Source: Streptomyces sp. H27-C3
GTDB lineage: Bacteria > Actinomycetota > Actinomycetes > Streptomycetales > Streptomycetaceae
Length of the DNA: 64,000 nt
Direction: 5' to 3'
Assembly (NCBI RefSeq): GCF_030063415.1
Contig: NZ_JASITA010000006.1
Span: 178,610 to 242,609 of the forward strand
Part shown: one piece after another, positions 59,750 through 64,000 of the stretch
Layout of the letters: each line of letters opens with the position of its first letter
Numbering within the stretch: position 1 is the stretch's first letter
Made by a program: the position numbers and the translations under genes
The notes under the pieces: generated by a model
Told to the model about the DNA's origin: nothing
Database searches by the model: none
The model's input: only the letters and a program-made list of their open reading frames with translations

Positions 59750-60952
59750 TCAATGGGCGGGCTTGAGGGGCAGCAGCGCGCTGATCCGGAAACCACCGCC
59801 GGACCGGGGCCCGGCATCCAGCGTGCCGCCGACCATACCGACGCGCTCCCGCATACCGATGAGCCCGTGCCCCCGGCCGTCCGCGCCGCCGTCCTCGTAC
59901 AGCTCGTGCGCCGCGCCCCGCCCGTCGTCCTCGACGAGCAGGCCGAGGCCGTCGTCGAAGTAGACCAGCCGGACGCTCGCGCCGACATCGGGGCCGCCGT
60001 GCTTGCGCGCGTTGGTGAGGGCCTCCTGCACGATGCGGTACGCCGTGAGTTCCACCCCGCTGGGCAGTGGCCTGGGGGTCCCCTCAACCTTGAAGTCCAC
60101 GGTGAGGCCCGCGCTGCGCACCTGCTCGACGAGATCCTCGATCTGCTCGACGTCGGGCTGCGGCACGTACTCGCCGCTCTCCTGCTTCTCGCCGGTCCGC
60201 AGCACGCCCAGCAGTCGGCGCATCTCCGCCAGCGCCTGCCTGCCGGTCGTCGAGATGGTCTCCAGCGCCTGTTTGGCCTGGGCGGGGGAGGCATCCATGA
60301 CGTAGGCCGCGCCGTCCGCCTGCACCACCATCACCGACACGTTGTGCGCGACGACGTCGTGCAGTTCGCGGGCGATACGGGCCCGCTCGGCGGCGACCGC
60401 GACCTTCGACTGGGCTTCGCGCTCCTTCTCCAGGCGCGCGGCGCGCTCCTCCAGCTCGGCGAAGTACGCCCGCCGGGTGCGCATCGAGTCACCGAGGACC
60501 CAGGCGAGGGCGAACGGCAGGGTCAGTACGACGGCGAAGAAGATCGCCGGGACGATCGTGCCGTCCTTGTCCGCGGGCCAGCGCAGCTGCGCCAGGGTGG
60601 CCGCGCTCAGGCCGCTGAACAGGGCGAGGCGGGAGACCCAGCGTGGCCCGTCGCTCGCGGCGATGGTGTAGACGATGACGAGCATGGCCCAGTCGGCCGG
60701 ATTGACCTCTACGTCGAGGGCGAGCTGGACGATGCCCAGCGCGATGGTCAGCACCAGCATCTTTTCCGGCGCGCGGCGGCGCAGCGCCACCACGACGCAG
60801 AGCAGCGTCATGACAGCCATGGCGGTGATGCGGGGCCAGGTTCCGGCCGGGATTTGGACCGCCCACAGCATCGAGAACCCGAAGAGCATCACAGCCCAGA
60901 AGCTGTCGACACTCGTCGGGTGCCTGCGGATGAAGTCGTAGAGGCGTTGCAC
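59750..60952 (-). CDS. NarL-type sensor histidine kinase
   Basis: A 400-aa kinase. The N-terminal 150 residues hold five to six TMs (FWAVMLFGFSMLWAVQI; ITAMAVMTLLCVVVAL). H-box IARELHDVVAHNVSVM (HisKA_3), and HATPase part ALTNARKHGGPDVGASVRLV, GLGLLVEDDGRG, GHGLIGMRERV. Signal unknown; members of this type often sense membrane or envelope stress. GTG 60952. Operon partner of the response regulator. Confidence 0.95.
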   Translation of the reverse strand: MQRLYDFIRRHPTSVDSFWAVMLFGFSMLWAVQIPAGTWPRITAMAVMTLLCVVVALRRRAPEKMLVLTIALGIVQLALDVEVNPADWAMLVIVYTIAASDGPRWVSRLALFSGLSAATLAQLRWPADKDGTIVPAIFFAVVLTLPFALAWVLGDSMRTRRAYFAELEERAARLEKEREAQSKVAVAAERARIARELHDVVAHNVSVMVVQADGAAYVMDASPAQAKQALETISTTGRQALAEMRRLLGVLRTGEKQESGEYVPQPDVEQIEDLVEQVRSAGLTVDFKVEGTPRPLPSGVELTAYRIVQEALTNARKHGGPDVGASVRLVYFDDGLGLLVEDDGRGAAHELYEDGGADGRGHGLIGMRERVGMVGGTLDAGPRSGGGFRISALLPLKPAH

Positions 60953-61135
60953 GTAACCCAGCGTAGGGAAACCGAATAGGTGCGGGGGTCAACCGAAGGG
61001 GCGATCCGTGTAGCCGGTGTGTACTCCCCAAGGTGGAGGCCACTTGCCACACAGGGCGATACCGGACTTTATCGACAGTCAGGGAGAGGTAGGGCTCGCC
61101 GGCCCGGCGCGCGGCCTCCGGGAGAGACTGGGGTC

Positions 61136-62176
61136 GTGATAGATGCCCTGGGCAAGCCGCATGAGGTGCATGAGCCGGACGAGACGGGCGAGACAGCTGA
61201 GTCGGACGCGTCCGGCGAGTGGCAGGGGTGGCGTGAGGCGACCGAGCGGGCGCTGTACGGGCCCGGCGGTTTCTATCTGCGCCCGGAAGGCCCCGCCGGC
61301 CATTTCCGTACGTCCGTGCACGCCTCCCCGCTCTTCGCCGCCGCGGTGGCCCGGCTGCTCACCGAGACCGCCGACGCGCTCGGACGGCCGGACGACCTGG
61401 CTCTCGTGGACGTCGGCGCCGGGCGTGGCGAGCTGCTGACCGGAGTGCTGGCCGCGCTTTCCGACGGCCTGAAGGTCCGGGCGTACGCCGTGGAACGCGC
61501 GGCGCGGCCCGCCGGGCTCGACCCCCGGATCGAGTGGGTCGCCGAGCCGCCCGCCGGTGTCACCGGGCTGCTCTTCGCCAATGAATGGCTCGACAACGTG
61601 CCGGTGAACGTGGCAGAGGTCGACCCGGACGGGGTACCCCGTCACGTCCTGGTCCGTGCGGACGGCGAGGAGAGGCTCGGCGGACCCGTGACCGGAGCGG
61701 ACGCCGCGTGGCTCGCGCGCTGGTGGCCGCTCGGCGCCGAGCCGGGCCTGCGCGGCGAGATCGGCCGCCCCCGGGACGAGGCGTGGGCCCGCGCCGTCGC
61801 GACGCTCGACGCGGGCCTCGCGGTGGCCGTCGACTACGCCCACGGGCGCGTGGACCGGCCCCCCTTCGGCACGCTGGTCGGCTTCCGCGCGGGCCGCGAG
61901 GTCCGGCCGGTGCCGGACGGGACGTGCGACATCACCGCTCATGTGGCGCTGGATGCCTGTGCGCTGCCGGGTGCGGAGCTGCTCAGTCAGCGGGACGCGC
62001 TGCGGAACCTCGGTGTCTCGGGCGACCGTCCGTCCCTCTCCCTGGCCTCCAGCGACCCGGTGGCGTACGTCCGTGCCCTGTCGGCGGCGGGCGAGTCGGC
62101 GGAGCTCACGGCGAAGAACGGGTTGGGCGACTTCGGCTGGCTGCTCCAGCGGGTGCCCGACCACCACCACGGGTGA
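61136..62176 (+). CDS. SAM-dependent methyltransferase, MidA/NDUFAF7-like
   Basis: A 346-aa protein of the MidA family. [20 protein letters not shown] is the typical G-x-G-Y-Y...F start, [20 protein letters not shown] is SAM motif I, and [14 protein letters not shown] is motif IV with conserved N-E/D. Likely protein arginine or similar methyltransferase as NDUFAF7; substrate unknown. GTG 61136 with GGGAGAG 9 nt upstream. Its last 190 nt overlap the 3' end of the ricin-type gene on the other strand. Confidence 0.9.
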   Translation: MIDALGKPHEVHEPDETGETAESDASGEWQGWREATERALYGPGGFYLRPEGPAGHFRTSVHASPLFAAAVARLLTETADALGRPDDLALVDVGAGRGELLTGVLAALSDGLKVRAYAVERAARPAGLDPRIEWVAEPPAGVTGLLFANEWLDNVPVNVAEVDPDGVPRHVLVRADGEERLGGPVTGADAAWLARWWPLGAEPGLRGEIGRPRDEAWARAVATLDAGLAVAVDYAHGRVDRPPFGTLVGFRAGREVRPVPDGTCDITAHVALDACALPGAELLSQRDALRNLGVSGDRPSLSLASSDPVAYVRALSAAGESAELTAKNGLGDFGWLLQRVPDHHHG

Positions 62177-64000
62177 TGCCTGTTCGAGCCGCTGTCGTGC
62201 TGGCCCTCCCGTACCCAGTACGTCTTCGGCGGGTCCTGTGGTTTCTGCGGCACCGACTTGAGGGGTGTGCCCTTTTTCCCGCCGCTGTCCCTGGCCGATT
62301 TCCCGTCGTCGTTCTTCGCCCCGCCTTTTTTCGTCTCCCCGTTCTTCGTCTCGTCGTTCTTCTTTCCGGGGCTCTCCTTGGCGGACTCACGGGTGGGCGG
62401 CGCGGACGGGGCCGGTGGGGGCCCGGTGGTGATTCCCACCGAGGATTTCGCCGACCCACCCGAGTCCGCGGCCTCCGGCCGGATGTCGGTCAGCCACCGC
62501 TGCTCGGGGGACGCGTCCCGGAGCTTGACCACCACGGTGGCTTTCGGATCCGCGGTGAGCGGGACGAGCGCCAGCCGCTCGGTCCAGCGCGGGATCAGCT
62601 GGCCCCGGACGGTCAGGTCGTACCGCGTGTTCGGGGCGTCCTTCGCCGTCGGCTTCGTGCAGTCGCCCAGCACAGCCGTGCCGTCGTTCGCCCGGGAGTT
62701 CAGGCACATCTGGGGCTCGGGGAAGCTGCGCAGCAGCCCGTCGTCCTCATAGAGCCACAGCTGCGCCTCCGCGTTCGTGCACGCCGCCGTCGTCACTGGG
62801 GTGCCGCTCTTCGTTTTGCCGTCGGGGATGTCGAGGCACAGACCGGTGGCGGCGTTGCGCAGGGCCGTGTGCACCGTTCCCGACGGTTGGGCGGCGGAGT
62901 TGGGCGGGGTCGCCGATGCGCTGGGGAAGGTGGGAGAGGGTGAGCCCGCGGGCGGGCTGCTCGGGACGGTGGTGCTCTCGTGGCTGCTGCTCTTGTAGTC
63001 GCTGCCGTCGCTCCGGAGGCCCGACGCGAGGTTGACGACCAGCACCCCGGCGACGATCACGGCCAGGCCCGTCGCGGCGACCCCTGTCCGTACGCGCGGC
63101 CGGTCCGCCGGGACGATGCGTGTCAGCAGGTGTCGGCGCGCCGCTCCCGAGTGCCGCCCGGTGCGGCGCGCAGAGGCTCCGCCCTGCGGCAGGGTGGTGC
63201 GGCGTCCCGGCCGGGAGTCGAGATAGCGCCGGGCGCTGCGGCCGAGCAGTCCCTCGGCCAGGAGCGTGGGCAGCTTTCCGCGGAACAGCCCCAACTGCTC
63301 GGCGGCGAACCGGCAGTGCCGGCATCGCGACAGATGCTGCTCGACATCCGGGATGAGGATCCCGCCCCGGCGCATGGAAACGTCGAGCAGCCGGTTGTAG
63401 TGGCGGCATTCCTTTTCCTGGGCGAGTTCGATATGACCTCGCAGCAGACCCTGCCGAAAAAGCTCGCGCGCGTGTTCGACCTGAGCTTGTGCCGTGCCGG
63501 CATCGAGGGCGAGCAGCGCGGCGGGCGCGGATATGTCCTCGGCTTCGGCCTCCGTGTGCCACAGGAGGCATTGGGCGGAGCCGGGTAATTCCTGGAAGGC
63601 GCGGAAAGCGAGCCGTCGGTTCTGCGGCGGCACGACCTTCCCCGCGCGCATGATCCGGCCGTCGGCCGGTTTGCGGAGATCGGGCAGCAGTAGCGGGACG
63701 CGCGGGTCGACGTACCAGGAAGCGGCGATACGGCGGACCATGGACAGCAGTTGCGGTCGCAGGGCGATGGCGCCGTCGGATCGCGGCCCGGCCTCGAGCA
63801 CCTTGGTGAAGGCGGCTGTGGTCAGCAGGGAAGCGGTGTGCGGCGACGCGGCCCAGAAGGACGCGTACGCGGACACGGCGGTCTGGTGCCGGGACAGCAG
63901 CAGGGTGACGGGGTAGTGGGACTCCTCCGCCGGGCGGGCCCTCATCGCAGCCAGGAGAACGTTGTCAGACTCCGCTGCGGCGGGGGTGGCGCGGGGTGGG
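61987..64000 (-). CDS. ECF-sigma-like / zinc-finger / ricin-lectin fusion membrane protein, start beyond window
   Basis: At least 652 aa; the frame is open upstream of ATG 63945 to the window edge with sigma-like sequence ([13 protein letters not shown]), so the start is probably outside. Order: sigma-70 region-2-like ([36 protein letters not shown]), region-4-like ([20 protein letters not shown]), HxxxCxxC zinc finger in [18 protein letters not shown], one TM ([20 protein letters not shown]), ricin-B-like domain ([37 protein letters not shown]), then a Lys/Asp/Gly-rich tail. A TTA codon (Leu in QELPGS, 63586-63588) predicts bldA dependence. The last 63 codons are antisense to the methyltransferase gene. 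Confidence 0.85.
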   Translation of the reverse strand, partial: PPRATPAAAESDNVLLAAMRARPAEESHYPVTLLLSRHQTAVSAYASFWAASPHTASLLTTAAFTKVLEAGPRSDGAIALRPQLLSMVRRIAASWYVDPRVPLLLPDLRKPADGRIMRAGKVVPPQNRRLAFRAFQELPGSAQCLLWHTEAEAEDISAPAALLALDAGTAQAQVEHARELFRQGLLRGHIELAQEKECRHYNRLLDVSMRRGGILIPDVEQHLSRCRHCRFAAEQLGLFRGKLPTLLAEGLLGRSARRYLDSRPGRRTTLPQGGASARRTGRHSGAARRHLLTRIVPADRPRVRTGVAATGLAVIVAGVLVVNLASGLRSDGSDYKSSSHESTTVPSSPPAGSPSPTFPSASATPPNSAAQPSGTVHTALRNAATGLCLDIPDGKTKSGTPVTTAACTNAEAQLWLYEDDGLLRSFPEPQMCLNSRANDGTAVLGDCTKPTAKDAPNTRYDLTVRGQLIPRWTERLALVPLTADPKATVVVKLRDASPEQRWLTDIRPEAADSGGSAKSSVGITTGPPPAPSAPPTRESAKESPGKKNDETKNGETKKGGAKNDDGKSARDSGGKKGTPLKSVPQKPQDPPKTYWVREGQHDSGSNRHHPWWWSGTRWSSQPKSPNPFFAVSSADSPAADRARTYATGSLEARERDGRSPETPRFRSASR

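Noticed and set aside
1..64000. Prophage, integrative element or insertion sequence
   Set aside because: No integrase, transposase or phage structural gene was seen; inverted repeats at 30.7 and 33.4 kb enclose only regulator and transporter genes.

Overview
The window is Streptomyces chromosome or that of a very close relative. G+C is very high with G/C-biased third codon positions. The gene set is typical: WhiJ-type XRE/DUF397/HATPase loci, a MocR regulator, a Zur-type alternative ribosomal protein cassette, a TipA-like MerR protein, and the dacB-tilS-hpt-ftsH-fol block. Two genes carry the rare TTA (bldA) codon.

Layout. (1) Positions 1-10463 hold a one-directional run that looks like a small biosynthetic cluster: a partial amidohydrolase, an MFS exporter, a free-standing B3/B4 tRNA-editing-type domain protein, an ATP-grasp ligase, a second MFS exporter, a TrpB2-type PLP enzyme, an iron-sulfur flavoprotein, a cupin, a chorismate-mutase-fold protein and a UbiD-family decarboxylase. 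A convergent MocR regulator (10479-11996) borders it. I read it as a candidate undescribed pathway to a chorismate-derived amino acid or dipeptide. The logic resembles bacilysin (ligase, cupin, MFS, chorismate-derived precursor), and the B3/B4 protein is a possible self-protection factor. This is inference from gene content. (2) Positions 12.2-23.3 kb are a worn region. Intact genes are pterin dehydratase, a GNAT with a TTA codon, a DsbA-like protein, a miniature DNA polymerase I, a DUF2786 protein, an imine-reductase-like protein and initiator tRNA. Between them lie gene relics: a frameshifted rhamnose mutarotase, a sensor-kinase tail, a sigma-factor head, a HATPase scrap, a DUF5753 tail, and a quinone oxidoreductase head joined to a truncated FtsX permease. 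An alpha/beta-hydrolase here has lost both Ser and His. (3) Positions 23.9-26.2 kb carry zinc-independent paralogues of S14, L28, L33 and L31 plus a CobW-like protein around a Zur-like operator. (4) Positions 26.4-38.7 kb contain a WhiJ/AbaA-type locus, an aldehyde dehydrogenase, a DinB protein, a PadR-controlled ABC exporter between inverted copies of a 115-nt repeat, glutamate decarboxylase, a TipA-like regulator, DedA and a ThrE-type exporter. (5) Positions 38.9-52.3 kb are the conserved housekeeping block: ppa, dacB, a metalloprotease, tilS, hpt, ftsH, folE, and on the other strand DUF3180, folK, folB, an NTF2-like gene, folP and an MprF/LysX-like gene. (6) Positions 52.4-64 kb contain an esterase, a complete osmoprotectant ABC transporter, a repeat-bearing membrane protein, a LuxR-type two-component pair, a MidA-like methyltransferase and a sigma-like/zinc-finger/ricin-lectin fusion running off the right edge.

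Gene names rest on motifs, length and context read by eye. No database search was run.
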